NCBI GenBank assembly: GCA_024508915.1
Contig: JANINR010000060.1
Span: 1-40,148 of the forward strand
DNA: 40,148 bases
Source: Lysobacteraceae bacterium
Lineage (GTDB): Bacteria; Pseudomonadota; Gammaproteobacteria; Xanthomonadales; Xanthomonadaceae
Reading direction: 5' to 3'
In this document: in pieces, positions 1-10,223 of the stretch
Position numbering within the stretch: the stretch's first letter is position 1
Layout: each line of letters opens with the position of its first letter
Position numbers and translations under genes: made by a program
Notes under the pieces: generated by a model
The model's input: only the letters and a program-made list of their open reading frames with translations
Database searches by the model: none
Told to the model about the DNA's origin: nothing

Positions 1-1015
1 GCAGCAAGTCCGCCTTGTTGTGCAGCCACAGCCGGCGCGGCGCGGCGGCCACCGCCGCGGCCACGGCCGACGCGCCCGCGGCGGGGTCGCCGGCGTCGAG
101 GACCACGATGGCGAGGTCGGCGCGCTCGAGTTCGGCGCGCGCGCGACGCATGCCTTCGCGCTCGATCGCATCGCCACCCTCGCGCAGGCCCGCGGTATCC
201 ACCAGCGTCAGTTCGACGCCGTCGGTGCGGATGGATTCCACCAGCAGGTCGCGCGTGGTGCCGGCGATGTCGGTGACGATGGCGCGCTCGCTGCCTGCGA
301 GCGCATTGAGCAGCGAGCTCTTGCCGGCGTTCGGCGGCCCCACGATCACCGCGTGCAGGCCGTCCCGCAGGCGCCGCCCGCGCTCGGCGGCGGCGAGCAG
401 CGCGTCGAGGTCCGCGTCCAATGCCGCGAGCCGCGCGGCGACCGCGTCGAGGCCGAGCGCTTCGATCGGTTCGTCGCTGAAATCGATCGCCGCTTCCACG
501 TGCACGCGCAGCGCGACCAGGCCTGCGGCCATCGCGTCCACCCGGCGCGAGAACGCACCGTCGAGCGAACGGCGCGCGGCACGCGCCGCGGCAAGGTCGC
601 CGGCGGCGATGAGGTCGGCGACCGCTTCGGCCTGGGCGAGGTCGAGGCGGCCGTTGCGGAAGGCGCGCTCGCTGAATTCGCCCGGCCGCGCCAGGCGCGC
701 CCCGAGCCCGCAGCAACGCTCGACCAGGCGCTGCAGCAGCACGCGGCTGCCGTGGGCCTGGAGCTCGACGACGTCCTCGCCGGTGAAGCTGCGCGGCGCA
801 TCGAAGCGCAGCGCGATGCCGTCGTCGATGGTCGAACCGTCCGAGTCGGCGAAACGTACGTGGTGCGCGTGGCGCGGCCGCAGCGCGCGGCCGCAGACCG
901 CCTCGGCGATCGCGCGGCTGCGCGGGCCGGACAGGCGCACGATACCCACGCCGCCCGCGCCGGCGGCGGTCGCGATGGCGACGATGGTGTCGTCGGCGCC
1001 GCCCGCCTCGTTCAT
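1..1015 (-). CDS. mnmE: tRNA uridine-5-carboxymethylaminomethyl(34) synthesis GTPase MnmE, C-terminus beyond window
   Basis: Works with MnmG to place the carboxymethylaminomethyl group on wobble uridine 34 of certain tRNAs. The reading frame runs leftward from ATG at 1015 ([19 protein letters not shown]) and leaves the window after 338 codons, so the C-terminal cysteine that ends the family is not visible. The N-terminal tetrahydrofolate-binding domain and the start of the helical domain are present. The inserted GTPase domain shows the P-loop GPPNAGKS at residues 226-233, a GTTRD switch, DTAGLREG and the G4 motif NKAD near residue 333; these positions match the E. coli protein. It lies 28 bp after the yidC stop on the same strand, the usual rpmH-rnpA-yidC-mnmE order. 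Identification is secure; only the end is missing. Confidence 0.96.
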   Translation of the reverse strand, partial: MNEAGGADDTIVAIATAAGAGGVGIVRLSGPRSRAIAEAVCGRALRPRHAHHVRFADSDGSTIDDGIALRFDAPRSFTGEDVVELQAHGSRVLLQRLVERCCGLGARLARPGEFSERAFRNGRLDLAQAEAVADLIAAGDLAAARAARRSLDGAFSRRVDAMAAGLVALRVHVEAAIDFSDEPIEALGLDAVAARLAALDADLDALLAAAERGRRLRDGLHAVIVGPPNAGKSSLLNALAGSERAIVTDIAGTTRDLLVESIRTDGVELTLVDTAGLREGGDAIEREGMRRARAELERADLAIVVLDAGDPAAGASAVAAAVAAAPRRLWLHNKADLL

Positions 1016-1043
1016 GCGTTCCGCCGTCCCGCTGCCCGCGGCG

Positions 1044-2753
1044 TCAGGCCGGCTTCGCCGGACCGCCGTACTTGCGCGTCATCCACCACTGCTGCAGCAG
1101 GCCGAGGCTCCCGTTCGTGACCCAGTACAGCACCAGGCCCGCGGGGAAGAACGCGAACATCACGCCCATCGCCACCGGCATGTACTGCATCATCCGGCGC
1201 TGCATCGGGTCGGCGATCGTCGCCGGCGTCAGCTTCTGCGTCGCGAACATCACCGCGATGTTGATCGCCGGCAGGATGAAATACGGGTCCGGCGCGGTGA
1301 GGTTGTGGATCCAGCCGATCCACGGCGCCTGGCGCAGTTCCACCGCCTCGAGCAGCGTCCAGTACAGGGCGAGGAAGACCGGCATCTGCACCAGCAGCGG
1401 CAGGCAGCCGCCGACCGGGTTGATCTTCTCCTTCTTGTACAGCTCCATCATCGCCATCTGGAACTTCTGCTTGTCGTCGCCGTAGCGCTCCTTGAGCTGC
1501 TCGATGCGCGGCTGGAAGCGGCGCATCTTGGCCATCGACTTGTACTGCGCCGCGGACAGCGGATACATCAGCAGCTTCACGATCAGCACCAGGCCGATGA
1601 TCGCCCAGCCCCAGTTGCCGACCAGGCCATGCACGAAGGCGAGCACGGCGAACAGCAGCTCGGCGATCCACGCGAGCCACGCATAGCTGCTGAAGTCGAC
1701 CGCGCGCTCGAGGCCCGGCACCTGCTGCGCCTGGATCTGCTTGACGAGCTTCGGGCCGACCCACAGCCGCGCCGTGGTTTCCGCGCTCGCACCCGGCGCG
1801 ACGTTGACGCCCGGCCCGACTTCGCGGATCAGCGCATGCGTTCCGGCGCCGACGCGCGGCGACGCCAGCGAGAACGTGGCCTGGTCCTTCGCCTCCGGGA
1901 TCCATGCCGAGAAGAAATGGTGCTGCAGCATCGCGATCCAGCCGCCGGTCACCTGCTTGTCCAGGCTGCCGCCTTCGCCGTACTTGGCGAACTTGCGCTT
2001 GTCGAAGCTGTCGCCCGCGAACCATGCCGAACCGTGGAAGCTGTACGACTCGGGATGCGTGAACCCGCTCTGCACCACCGGCGGCACGCGCTGCAGCTGG
2101 CGGTACACGAAGCCCTGCCACGGCTTGCCGCCGGCGTTGGCGATGTCGTCGCGCACCTGCACGGCGTAGCTGCCGCGCGAGAACACGTAGGTGCGGCGGA
2201 TGGTCACGCCGTCGGGGCCGGTCCACTGGAATGGCACCTCGACGCGGTCGGCGCCGGCCGGCAGCACGTACGCGCGCTGGCCGCCGACCGGGACGAATCC
2301 GGATTCGTGGCTCGGCGCGGGATTCGCCGCGCTGACCCAACCGCTCTGCGCCTGGTAGAAGTGCGCGGCGTCGGACGCGAACAGGCGCACGGGCGGCGCG
2401 CCCGGCGTCGGCGTCTGCGGGTAGCCGAGCAGGTCGGCTTCGCGCACCGTGCCGCCGTCGAGGACGACGCGCAGCACGTCGGTGGTGACGGTGATTGCGG
2501 GCGCACCCGGCGCGGTCGTGCCGGCGGTCGCCGGCGCCGGCGCGGACATCGCCGGCGCCGTGCCCGGCTGGGGCACCGTCCCGGCGGCGGCCGCCGACGG
2601 CACGGTGCTGTCTCCGGCCGCGGTCGGCGCCGTCGCCGCGGTGGCGGCCGTCGCGTCTGCGGCGGGCGTCGCCTTGTCGCGGCCCCAGGCCATGAACAGC
2701 AGCGTCGCCACGACGAGCCAGGCGAAGATCAGGAAAGTGCGGGTCTGGTTCAT
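1044..2753 (-). CDS. yidC: membrane protein insertase YidC
   Basis: Inner-membrane insertase acting alone or with SecYEG to insert and fold membrane proteins. The 569-residue product begins [19 protein letters not shown] (first membrane segment), followed by an Ala/Pro-rich linker (about 28-85), the large periplasmic P1 domain (about 85-340) typical of Gram-negative YidC, and the conserved five-helix core. Core signatures visible are [11 protein letters not shown] before the cytoplasmic loop, [16 protein letters not shown] and a C-terminal [13 protein letters not shown]. Length is near the E. coli protein (548). The start codon shares four bases (ATGA) with the rnpA stop, so the two are probably translationally coupled. 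The small yidD gene that often separates rnpA and yidC is absent. Confidence 0.97.
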   Translation of the reverse strand: MNQTRTFLIFAWLVVATLLFMAWGRDKATPAADATAATAATAPTAAGDSTVPSAAAAGTVPQPGTAPAMSAPAPATAGTTAPGAPAITVTTDVLRVVLDGGTVREADLLGYPQTPTPGAPPVRLFASDAAHFYQAQSGWVSAANPAPSHESGFVPVGGQRAYVLPAGADRVEVPFQWTGPDGVTIRRTYVFSRGSYAVQVRDDIANAGGKPWQGFVYRQLQRVPPVVQSGFTHPESYSFHGSAWFAGDSFDKRKFAKYGEGGSLDKQVTGGWIAMLQHHFFSAWIPEAKDQATFSLASPRVGAGTHALIREVGPGVNVAPGASAETTARLWVGPKLVKQIQAQQVPGLERAVDFSSYAWLAWIAELLFAVLAFVHGLVGNWGWAIIGLVLIVKLLMYPLSAAQYKSMAKMRRFQPRIEQLKERYGDDKQKFQMAMMELYKKEKINPVGGCLPLLVQMPVFLALYWTLLEAVELRQAPWIGWIHNLTAPDPYFILPAINIAVMFATQKLTPATIADPMQRRMMQYMPVAMGVMFAFFPAGLVLYWVTNGSLGLLQQWWMTRKYGGPAKPA

Positions 2754-3163
2754 TCTGGGATCGTCGTGGGGGACTGCGAAGGACAGCCGGGCATTGTGCC
2801 GGCCGGGTCCGTGGGGGGCAACGCGCCTGCGCGCTGCAGCAGCGCGAGGAATGCGGCGCGGAGCGCGGGATTCGGCAGGTTCGCCGCGGCCGGCCGGGCG
2901 ACGACGACGTAGGCGCCGGGCGGCAACGTTGCGCGCAGGTGCCGGAAGGCGTCGCGCAACTGGCGCTTGATGCGGTTGCGGCCGACCGCGTTCGGATCGA
3001 CCTTGCGCGATACGGCCAGGCCCAGGCGCGCCGGCTGCGCGTCGCGCAGCCAGTGCAGGCTCATGGCGGGACTGGAATGGCGGCGGCCGCCGTCGAACAC
3101 GCGGCCGAACTCGGCCGACGCGCGGACGCGCGCGGCGGGCGGGAAACCGGACTGGGAAGGCAT
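2750..3163 (-). CDS. rnpA: ribonuclease P protein component
   Basis: Protein subunit of RNase P, which trims the 5' leader of pre-tRNAs together with the RNA subunit (not in this window). I place the start at ATG 3163 ([19 protein letters not shown]), 137 residues; the frame stays open upstream to 3220, but that extension is low-complexity Arg/Ala and would run almost to the rpmH stop. The family RNR signature is present as [14 protein letters not shown], preceded by [11 protein letters not shown]-terminal tail of about 20 residues (ending SPTTIPE) extends past the usual fold. The gene starts 25 bp after the rpmH stop and its TGA overlaps the yidC ATG by four bases. Confidence 0.94.
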   Translation of the reverse strand: MPSQSGFPPAARVRASAEFGRVFDGGRRHSSPAMSLHWLRDAQPARLGLAVSRKVDPNAVGRNRIKRQLRDAFRHLRATLPPGAYVVVARPAAANLPNPALRAAFLALLQRAGALPPTDPAGTMPGCPSQSPTTIPE

Positions 3164-3188
3164 CGGCCGGCGGCTGCGGCCGCGCGGG

Positions 3189-3329
3189 TTACGCGCAGAG
3201 GCGCTTGCGGCCCTTGGCACGACGACGAGCGAGGACCTTCCGGCCGTCGGCGGTCTTCATGCGGGCACGGAAGCCGTGGTCGCGCTTGCGCTTGAGGTTG
3301 CTGGGCTGGTAGGTGCGCTTGGTGGCCAT
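3189..3329 (-). CDS. rpmH: 50S ribosomal protein L34
   Basis: Forty-six-residue basic protein of the large ribosomal subunit. It starts [20 protein letters not shown] and ends GRKRLCA, matching the family almost end to end including the TYQPS and HGFRARM motifs, with a TAA stop. It is the first gene of the leftward rpmH-rnpA-yidC-mnmE cluster and is served by a near-consensus promoter about 40-70 bp upstream. No strong Shine-Dalgarno sequence is visible in front of the ATG. Confidence 0.97.
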   Translation of the reverse strand: MATKRTYQPSNLKRKRDHGFRARMKTADGRKVLARRRAKGRKRLCA

Positions 3330-3368
3330 GGCGGGTTCGGGTGATTCAACCGACGGAAAAGACTGGAA

Positions 3369-3398
3369 ATTTTAGCGGGCCGCCGGCGCAGGTGTCAA
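3369..3398 (-). promoter_or_regulatory. Sigma-70-type promoter for rpmH
   Basis: On the minus strand a perfect -35 TTGACA (3393-3398) is followed after 18 bp by TAAAAT (3369-3374; 5/6 match to TATAAT). Transcription would begin near 3362, giving a leader of about 33 nt before the rpmH ATG at 3329. This is the strongest sigma-70 match I found in the window, fitting a highly expressed ribosomal protein operon. Confidence 0.8.
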
Positions 3399-3580
3399 CC
3401 GAGGGTGCAATCGCGTCGAATCCGGCGCGGCGCGGCGACGGGCGCGCCCCCGCCCGGAGGCCGCGATGATACGCTGGCCGTCTTCCGACGATGCCGCAGC
3501 GCGCCGCCCCTGGCGGTGCGCCGCAGGCTTCGGCCGGCCTTCCGACCTGCACGACCGGATCGAGTCCCGTACCACCTCCC
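3399..3580 (+). promoter_or_regulatory. dnaA upstream region with a tentative -10
   Basis: This 182-bp stretch separates the rpmH promoter from the dnaA start. A possible -10, TACGCT at 3470-3475 in the context gatacgctgg, resembles hexamers seen before other genes here, but no good -35 accompanies it. I see no DnaA box matching TTATCCACA with one mismatch or fewer, so autoregulation by DnaA is not supported from this stretch. An in-frame ATG at 3491 exists but the conserved protein begins at 3581. Confidence 0.35.
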
Positions 3581-4933
3581 ATGGATGCCTGGCCCCGCTG
3601 TCTCGAGCGCCTCGAAGCCGAACTCCCGGCGGAGGACGTCCACACCTGGCTGAAGCCGCTGCAGGCCAGCCCGCGCGACGACGGGTACGTGCTGTACGCG
3701 CCGAACGCCTTCGTCCGCGACGAAGTCCGGGATCGTTACCTGGACCGGATCCGCGAACTGCTGGCCCACTTCGCGGGCAGCGGGGAGGTGAGCCTGGAGA
3801 TCGGCTCGCTGCGCCGGGCCGCGCCGGCCCCGACCGGGTCGGGCAACGCCGGGGCCCCCTCCGCCCCGGCCGCGGGCGCCGCCGGAACGGCCGACGATTT
3901 CCAGGGCCACCTCGACAGCCATTACACCTTCGACAACTTCGTCGAGGGCCGCAGCAACCAGCTCGGCCGCGCCGCCGCCTGGCAGGCGGCGCAGAAGCCG
4001 GGCGACCGCGCGCACAACCCGCTGCTGCTGTACGGCGGCACCGGCCTGGGCAAGACCCACCTCATGTTCGCCGCCGGCAACGCGATGCGCGCCGCGCGGC
4101 CCGGCATGCGCGTGATGTACATGCGCTCCGAGCAGTTCATGAGCGCCTTCACCAAGGCGCTGTACGACAAGACCAGCGGCGGCATGGAAGCGTTCAAGCG
4201 CCAGTTCCAGGGCATCGACGCGCTGCTGATCGACGACATCCAGTTCTTCGCCGGCAAGGACCGCACGCAGGAGGAGTTCTTCCACACCTTCAACGCGCTG
4301 TTCGACGGCAAGCAGCAGATCATCCTGACCTGCGACCGCTACCCGCGCGAGGTGGAGGGCCTGGAACCGCGGCTGAAATCGCGGCTCGGCTGGGGCCTGT
4401 CGGTCGCGATCGATCCGCCGGACTTCGAGACGCGCGCGCAGATCGTGCTGTCGAAGGCGAGCGAGCGCGGCACCGTGATCCCGGAGGACGTCGCCAACCT
4501 GATCGCGAAGAAGATGCGCTCGAACGTGCGCGACCTCGAGGGCGCGCTCAACACGCTCGCCGCGCGCGCCAACTTCACCGGCCGGCCGATCACCGCGGAG
4601 TTCGCGCAGGAGACGCTGCGCGACCTGTTGCGGGCGCAGCAGCAGGCGATCGGCATCGCCAATATCCAGAAGGTCGTGGCAGACTACTACGGCCTGCAGA
4701 TCAAGGACTTGTTGTCGAAACGGCGGACGCGTTCGCTGGCCCGCCCGCGCCAGGTGGCGATGGCGCTGGCCAAGGAGCTGACCGAGCACAGCCTGCCGGA
4801 GATCGGCGATGCCTTCGCCGGCCGCGACCACACGACCGTGCTCCACGCCTGCCGCCAGGTGAAAAACCTGCTGCAGACGGACGGCAAGCTGCGCGAAGAT
4901 TGGGACAAGCTGGTCCGCAAGCTCAGCGAGTGA
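3581..4933 (+). CDS. dnaA: chromosomal replication initiator protein DnaA
   Basis: AAA+ ATPase that binds DnaA boxes at oriC, melts the origin and loads DnaB. The 450-residue protein starts [23 protein letters not shown], the beginning known from Xanthomonas DnaA; an upstream in-frame ATG (3491) would add 30 non-conserved residues. Domain I occupies roughly 1-80, a Gly/Ala/Pro linker 85-110, and the AAA+ domain carries Walker A GGTGLGKT at 152-159 and Walker B LLIDD at 215-219. The C-terminal DNA-binding domain has the signature [11 protein letters not shown] at about 414-424. It heads the rightward dnaA-dnaN-recF-gyrB series. Confidence 0.98.
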   Translation: MDAWPRCLERLEAELPAEDVHTWLKPLQASPRDDGYVLYAPNAFVRDEVRDRYLDRIRELLAHFAGSGEVSLEIGSLRRAAPAPTGSGNAGAPSAPAAGAAGTADDFQGHLDSHYTFDNFVEGRSNQLGRAAAWQAAQKPGDRAHNPLLLYGGTGLGKTHLMFAAGNAMRAARPGMRVMYMRSEQFMSAFTKALYDKTSGGMEAFKRQFQGIDALLIDDIQFFAGKDRTQEEFFHTFNALFDGKQQIILTCDRYPREVEGLEPRLKSRLGWGLSVAIDPPDFETRAQIVLSKASERGTVIPEDVANLIAKKMRSNVRDLEGALNTLAARANFTGRPITAEFAQETLRDLLRAQQQAIGIANIQKVVADYYGLQIKDLLSKRRTRSLARPRQVAMALAKELTEHSLPEIGDAFAGRDHTTVLHACRQVKNLLQTDGKLREDWDKLVRKLSE

Positions 4934-4982
4934 GCGCGCGCGGCCGGGGCGGGACAAAGGGTGGGACGACGCGGGGACAATC

Positions 4983-4991
4983 TGTGGACAA
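4983..4991 (-). promoter_or_regulatory. DnaA box
   Basis: Reads TTGTCCACA on the minus strand, one mismatch from TTATCCACA and within TTNTNCACA. It mirrors the box at 5020-5028, 28 bp away. GGGACAA words at 4951-4957 and 4974-4980 repeat part of the same sequence and may be weak sites. Confidence 0.7.
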
Positions 4992-5019
4992 ACCGGACCG
5001 GCCGGCCAGGCCCCGAAAC

Positions 5020-5028
5020 TTGTCCACA
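5020..5028 (+). promoter_or_regulatory. DnaA box
   Basis: Reads TTGTCCACA on the plus strand, identical to the inverted box at 4983-4991. It lies on the dnaA side of the AT-rich segment, the arrangement expected for a box that nucleates DnaA next to an unwinding element. Confidence 0.7.
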
Positions 5029-5180
5029 GCTTGCACAGGGCTTGCAGCGGCCTCCGCACACAGCCTGGCCTTCGCTTAAAGTCGAATCAGATCAAAGAGT
5101 TAGTGGGCTTATCACCGGATTTCAGCGACACCAGCTCCACCAATGTTCTTGATTTATCCATCCGTTCAAAGCTTGGGCAC

Positions 5181-5206
5181 GCTCGCCAAAGCGCGCTCGC
5201 CAAAGC
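5181..5206 (+). repeat. Short direct repeat upstream of dnaN
   Basis: The 12-mer gctcgccaaagc occurs at 5181-5192 and again at 5195-5206, a 14-bp period. It sits immediately before the dnaN ribosome binding site (AAGGGG, 5210-5215). It may be no more than a small tandem duplication. Confidence 0.6.
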
Positions 5207-5220
5207 CTTAAGGGGTCCGC

Positions 5221-6321
5221 ATGCGCTTCAGCCTGCAACGCGAAGTCTTCCTGAAACCGTTGGCCCAGGTCGTCAACGTCGTCGAGCGCCGGCAGGCGCT
5301 GCCCGTGCTCGCCAACCTGCTGGTGCAGGTCCAGGGCGGCCAGCTCTCGCTGACCGGCACCGACCTCGAGGTCGAGATGGTCGCGCGACAGGCCGTGGAC
5401 GACGCGCAGGACGGGGAAACCACGATCCCGGCCCGCAAGCTCTTCGACATCGTCCGTGCCCTGCCCGACGGCAGCAAGGTCACGGTGTCGCAGGCGGGCG
5501 ACAAGATCACGGTGCAGGCCGGGCGCAGCCGCTTCACCCTGGCCAGCCTGCCCGCGCGCGACTTCCCCTCCGTGGATGAAGTCGAGGCGACCGAGCGCGT
5601 GCGCGTGCCGGAGGCGGCGCTGAAGGAATTGATCGAGCGCACCGCCTTCGCGATGGCGCAGCAGGACGTGCGCTACTACCTCAACGGCCTGCTGTTCGAC
5701 CTGCGCGACAAGGGCCTGCGCTGCGTCGCGACCGACGGCCACCGCCTGGCGCTGTGCGAAGCCGCGCTCGACGGGGACGCCAATGCGAAGCGCCAGATCA
5801 TCGTGCCGCGCAAGGGCGTGACCGAGCTGCAGCGACTGCTGGAAGGCAGCGACCGCGAGCTGGAGCTGGAGGTCGGCCGCAGCCACATCCGCATCAAGCG
5901 CGACGATGTCACCTTCACCAGCAAGCTGATCGACGGCCGCTTCCCGGACTACGAGGCGGTGATCCCGATCGGCGCCGACCGGGAGGTCAAGATCGACCGC
6001 GAAGTCCTGCGGGCCGCCCTGCAGCGCGCGGCGATCCTCTCGAACGAGAAGTACCGCGGCGTCCGCGTCGAGGTGTCGCCGGGCCAGCTGAAGATCAGCG
6101 CGCACAACCCGGAGCAGGAAGAGGCGCAGGAAGAGGTCGAGGCCGAGACCCGCGTCGACGGCCTGGCGATCGGCTTCAACGTCAACTACCTGCTGGATGC
6201 CCTGACGGCCCTGCGCGAGGAATTCGTGGTCCTGCAGCTGCGCGACGCTAATTCGTCCGCCCTCGTCCGCGAGGCGGGGAGCGAGCGCTGCCGGCACGTG
6301 GTGATGCCGCTGCGCCTGTGA
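5221..6321 (+). CDS. dnaN: DNA polymerase III subunit beta (sliding clamp)
   Basis: Ring-shaped processivity clamp for DNA polymerase III and a docking platform for repair proteins. The 366-residue length equals the E. coli protein and contains the three repeated clamp domains. It begins MRFSLQREVFLKPLAQVVNVVERRQALPVLANLLV and ends with the conserved VVMPLRL, the C-terminal segment that contributes to the ligand-binding pocket. The ATG at 5221 is preceded by a good Shine-Dalgarno AAGGGG (5210-5215) at 5-nt spacing. A parS-like site lies 6 bp after the stop codon. Confidence 0.98.
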   Translation: MRFSLQREVFLKPLAQVVNVVERRQALPVLANLLVQVQGGQLSLTGTDLEVEMVARQAVDDAQDGETTIPARKLFDIVRALPDGSKVTVSQAGDKITVQAGRSRFTLASLPARDFPSVDEVEATERVRVPEAALKELIERTAFAMAQQDVRYYLNGLLFDLRDKGLRCVATDGHRLALCEAALDGDANAKRQIIVPRKGVTELQRLLEGSDRELELEVGRSHIRIKRDDVTFTSKLIDGRFPDYEAVIPIGADREVKIDREVLRAALQRAAILSNEKYRGVRVEVSPGQLKISAHNPEQEEAQEEVEAETRVDGLAIGFNVNYLLDALTALREEFVVLQLRDANSSALVREAGSERCRHVVMPLRL

Positions 6322-6327
6322 CCGCCC

Positions 6328-6343
6328 GGTTCCACGTGGAACA
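6328..6343. other. parS-like centromere site 1
   Basis: GGTTCCACGTGGAACA matches the palindromic ParB-binding consensus TGTTCCACGTGGAACA at 15 of 16 positions. It is in the dnaN-recF gap. Two more sites follow within 1.15 kb. ParB binding to such sites near oriC organises origin segregation; parA and parB themselves are not in the window. Confidence 0.85.
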
Positions 6344-6412
6344 GCATGGACGCCCGGTCAACGCCGGGCGTCGTGCTTTGTGCCGTCATGAATGGGGTGG
6401 CGGGGAGGGATC

Positions 6413-7519
6413 GTGCGCGTAATCCGCCTCGACTTCTCCGGCGTGCGCTGCTTCGAGCACGGTGAGCTGGCCCCCGCGCCCGGGCTGAACCTGGTCCACG
6501 GCGCGAACGGCAGCGGCAAGTCGAGCCTGCTGGAAGCCCTGCACCTGATGGCCTATGCCCGGAGCTTCCGCGGCCGGGTGCGGGATGGCCTGGTCCGCGC
6601 CGGGGCGCCCGCCCTCGAAGTGTTCGTTGAGTGGCAGGAAGCCTCCGGCCGCCTGCGTCGGGCGGGTCTGCGCCACTCCGGGCAGCAGTGGGAGGGCCGG
6701 CTGGATGGTGCGCCGCTCGCGCAGCTCGGTGACCTGTGCGCGGCGCTGGCCGTGGTGACCTTCGAACCGGGCAGCCACGCGCTGGTCATGGGTGGAGGCG
6801 AGGCGCGTCGCCGCTACGTGGACTGGGGCTTGTTCCACGTGGAACCACAGTTCCCCGGCCTGTGGCGCCGTTACGCGCGGGCGCTGAAGCAGCGCAACGC
6901 GCTCCTCAAGGCCCGCCAGCGCGACGGCCAGCTCGATGCCTGGGAGCATGAGCTGCACCAGGCCGGAACGCCGCTCGGGCAGGCGCGGGAACGCTACCTG
7001 CAGGCGCTCCAGCCCTTCCTGCAGCGGGTCTCCGATGCCGTCTTCCCAGAAGGGCGGGGTGCGCAGCTGCGCTATCTGCCCGGGTGGCGGCAGGACGACC
7101 TCTCGCTGGCCGATGCCCTGCTGCTGGCCAGGGACCGGGACCTGGCCGCGGGTTTCACGTCCGTTGGGCCGCATCGAGCCGACTGGCGGATCGAGCACGA
7201 GGCCATTCCGGGCCGCGAGGCCCTGTCGCGCGGCCAGGCCAAGCTCACGGCGCTTGCGGCGCTTCTCGCGCAGGCCGAACACCAGGCTGCGGTCCGCGGC
7301 GACTGGCCGGTGGTGGCGCTGGACGACCTGGCGTCCGAACTCGACCGGAACCACCAGGCCCTCGTGCTGGACCGCCTGGCCGCCACCGGCGCCCAGGTGA
7401 TCGTGACCGGGACCGAGCCGCCCCATCTCCCGCCGGGCCTGGGCTGGTCCACGGTGTTCCACGTGGAACACGGCCGGATCGGCAGGGACACGGCGCCCGA
7501 GGGCGCCCCCGCGAGCTGA
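6413..7519 (+). CDS. recF: DNA replication and repair protein RecF
   Basis: SMC-like ATPase that works with RecO and RecR to load RecA at gaps. I prefer the GTG start at 6413 because GGGGAGGG (6402-6409) lies just before it and the product then begins MRVIRLDFSGVRCF, the usual RecF beginning; an ATG at 6392 would add seven residues. The 368-residue protein shows Walker A GANGSGKSS near residue 30, the MAYARSFRGRVRDGLVR segment, GPHRADW, the signature REALSRGQAKL and Walker B VVALDDLASELD. Two parS-like palindromes lie inside the gene and encode FHVE at residues 141-144 and 349-352, positions where RecF sequence conservation is low as far as I can judge. Confidence 0.95.
   Translation: MRVIRLDFSGVRCFEHGELAPAPGLNLVHGANGSGKSSLLEALHLMAYARSFRGRVRDGLVRAGAPALEVFVEWQEASGRLRRAGLRHSGQQWEGRLDGAPLAQLGDLCAALAVVTFEPGSHALVMGGGEARRRYVDWGLFHVEPQFPGLWRRYARALKQRNALLKARQRDGQLDAWEHELHQAGTPLGQARERYLQALQPFLQRVSDAVFPEGRGAQLRYLPGWRQDDLSLADALLLARDRDLAAGFTSVGPHRADWRIEHEAIPGREALSRGQAKLTALAALLAQAEHQAAVRGDWPVVALDDLASELDRNHQALVLDRLAATGAQVIVTGTEPPHLPPGLGWSTVFHVEHGRIGRDTAPEGAPAS
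6831..6846. other. parS-like centromere site 2, inside recF
   Basis: TGTTCCACGTGGAACC matches the parS consensus at 15 of 16 positions. It is read within recF as part of codons for F-H-V-E (residues 141-144). It is 503 bp from site 1. Confidence 0.85.
7455..7470. other. parS-like centromere site 3, inside recF (perfect match)
   Basis: TGTTCCACGTGGAACA is a perfect 16-bp palindrome and a full match to the gammaproteobacterial parS consensus. It lies near the 3' end of recF in the same codon phase as site 2, again giving F-H-V-E (residues 349-352). It is 624 bp from site 2. Confidence 0.92.
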
Positions 7520-10108
<2,589 letters not shown>

Positions 10109-10114
10109 CCCGGG

Positions 10115-10153
10115 CGCGGGAAGGCGGCGCGGGAAGACGGCGCGAGAAGACGG
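10115..10153 (+). repeat. Three tandem 13-bp repeats after gyrB
   Basis: Three adjacent 13-mers, cgcgggaaggcgg (10115-10127), cgcgggaagacgg (10128-10140) and cgcgagaagacgg (10141-10153), follow 6 bp after the gyrB stop. Successive copies differ at one position each. They end inside the left arm of a hairpin at 10146-10172. Confidence 0.8.
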
Positions 10154-10172
10154 CGTGATTGACGCCGCCTTC
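10146..10172 (+). terminator. Hairpin between gyrB and the M48 gene, possible terminator without U-tract
   Basis: GAAG-a-CGGCGT pairs with ACGCCG-c-CTTC around the 5-nt loop GATTG, with one A-C mismatch. No run of T follows, so intrinsic termination is doubtful; it may instead act as a 3' stabiliser. The right arm overlaps a possible -35 for the next gene (TTGACG, 10159-10164). Confidence 0.4.
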
Positions 10173-10189
10173 AGGGGCGCCCCGATAAA
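10159..10189 (+). promoter_or_regulatory. Possible promoter for the M48 peptidase gene
   Basis: TTGACG (10159-10164, 5/6) and GATAAA (10184-10189) are separated by 19 bp, longer than ideal. Initiation near 10197 would give a leader of about 27 nt with GGAG shortly before the ATG at 10224. Confidence 0.4.
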
Positions 10190-10223
10190 ACGGCCGCATT
10201 CACCCAGCCGGCCGGAGCCCCCA

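Larger units (their letters stand above)
4934..5220. other. Probable chromosomal replication origin (oriC), dnaA-dnaN intergenic region
   Basis: This 287-bp gap contains two DnaA boxes one base off TTATCCACA, arranged as an exact inverted pair (4983-4991 minus, 5020-5028 plus), weaker box-like words at 5109-5117 (TTATCACCG, 6/9) and 5154-5162 (TTATCCATC, 7/9), and a stretch from about 5072 to 5170 that is visibly AT-rich against a roughly 70% GC background and may serve as the unwinding element. Gene direction switches at the rpmH/dnaA boundary just upstream. The location between dnaA and dnaN agrees with what is known for xanthomonads. The overall assignment is strong; the exact unwinding site is inference. 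Confidence 0.85.

Noticed and set aside
492-507. TTCCACGTG inside mnmE as a fourth parS
   Set aside because: Only 10 of 16 positions match and the second arm is not complementary.
15-2912. A 965-codon open frame on the plus strand across mnmE and yidC
   Set aside because: It lies opposite two clearly conserved genes; its product is Arg/Ala/His-rich low-complexity sequence, the usual artefact of high GC.
3560-3590. A tRNA-like T-arm (gatcgagtcccgt followed by accacctcc) just before dnaA
   Set aside because: No matching acceptor 5' strand, D-arm or anticodon arm can be built upstream, and the T stem has a C-C mismatch.
3395-5059. A 554-codon open frame on the minus strand across dnaA and the origin
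   Set aside because: It is antisense to dnaA, has no family-like motif and would cover the DnaA boxes.
5109-5117. TTATCACCG as a third functional DnaA box
   Set aside because: Three of nine positions differ from consensus, including in the CCACA core; listed only as a weak word within oriC.
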